Source: G963662905 sp965230045
GTDB taxonomy: Bacteria > Bacteroidota > Bacteroidia > Bacteroidales > WRLA01
Direction of reading: 5' to 3'
DNA length: 64,000 nucleotides
Assembly: GCA_965230045.1 (NCBI GenBank)
Contig: OZ245940.1
Location: 1,116,001-1,180,000, forward strand
Position numbers and translations under genes: made by a program. The notes below the pieces were generated by a model, which searched no databases, had not been told where the DNA came from, and saw only the letters and a program-made list of their open reading frames with translations. Positions 63,752 to 64,000 of this stretch are shown here, in pieces; position 1 is the first letter of the stretch, and every line of letters starts with the position of its first letter.

Positions 63752-64000
63752 TATTGTGATTTTATTCGTTATACGTTGATTGTCCGTTTCTATGGTTACC
63801 AGATACACGCCTGCAGTTTTTGGTGCGGGGATGTTTTGGGTGTTTTTATAGACACCGAGTTTTTTTCCGGTGATGTCCCTTAGGATTAATCGTTTTATTG
63901 GGCGTCCGCTTTGTGCAACAATTTGATTTGCTGAGCGATATGCCCAAGCAGTTGTTTCCTGCAAGTCATCAATGGCAGTTGTGCCCAGCAATAGCTTAAA
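63746..64000 (-). CDS. T9SS sorting-domain protein, C-terminal part only
   Basis: The open frame runs off the right edge; 84 residues are visible. They form a T9SS C-terminal domain (IKRLILRDITGKKLGVYKNTQNI ... GVYLVTIETDNQ ... NKITIP) almost identical to that of the interrupted gene at 56769-61613, so it is a paralog or a shared exported cassette. The domain upstream is outside the window. A perfect hairpin overlaps the stop. Confidence 0.85.
   Translation of the reverse strand, partial: FKLLLGTTAIDDLQETTAWAYRSANQIVAQSGRPIKRLILRDITGKKLGVYKNTQNIPAPKTAGVYLVTIETDNQRITNKITIP

Overview
The window looks like a chromosome segment of a Bacteroidota bacterium, probably class Bacteroidia. The evidence is many promoters with the phylum's -7 motif TAnnTTTG, weak Shine-Dalgarno sites, several secreted proteins with type IX secretion (T9SS) C-terminal sorting domains, a carboxypeptidase-regulatory-domain TonB receptor, and family members typical of the phylum (PIN-PhoH, DPP-IV, M16, L25/Ctc). 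It mixes housekeeping genes with an unusually dense load of small repeats and insertion sequences.

Layout. 1-7720: right-hand part of a very long CRISPR array (I count 100 repeats of 29 bp; the leader is presumably left of the window and no cas gene is visible). Its last 17 repeats are separated by one 114-nt, hairpin-rich unit amplified at a strict 143-bp period. 8181-18674: a periplasmic THI5-like binding protein translationally coupled to a membrane PP2C phosphatase, then cinA, rpmB, a TonB receptor, pyrH and a DPP-IV peptidase. 18737-21330: two divergent AAA_14/DUF4143-type ATPases, each preceded by its own set of three palindromes spaced exactly 32 bp apart. 21483-35817: fumC, a lipoprotein, a PMP3-type mini-protein, a T9SS cargo, phoH, polA, a HigB/HigA-ImmA toxin-antitoxin pair, an AI-2E-type permease and gyrB, with miniature elements in the gaps. 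36245-45385: a frameshifted OmpA-type gene, two tandem Asp-box/BNR T9SS proteins and a large papain-like/beta-helix T9SS protein. 45981-53330: M16 peptidase, ABC-F ATPase, and a prs-rplY-pth cluster. 53478-64000: a mobile-element-rich end with an IS1380-type transposase, tRNA-Leu(CAA), nested miniature elements, a T9SS/beta-helix gene split by an IS256-family element, and an IS4-like element with an AbrB-like passenger gene sitting between two identical 29-bp palindromic repeats.

Four families of small palindromic elements recur: A (TIR TAGAGGTCAGTA, 8-bp target duplications), B (ends TGTCC.../...GACGAACTCT), C (TIR GGTTCTAC..., 8-bp target duplications) and D (a long imperfect hairpin), plus a short REP-like palindrome (arms TCATCGGATGACT). 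A and C share the same 18-bp-arm GC-rich core hairpin although their ends differ.

The candidates most worth following are the paired ATPases with their 32-bp-period operator triplets and the amplified structured units at the trailing end of the CRISPR array. All product names come from reading motifs by eye; no database search was run.
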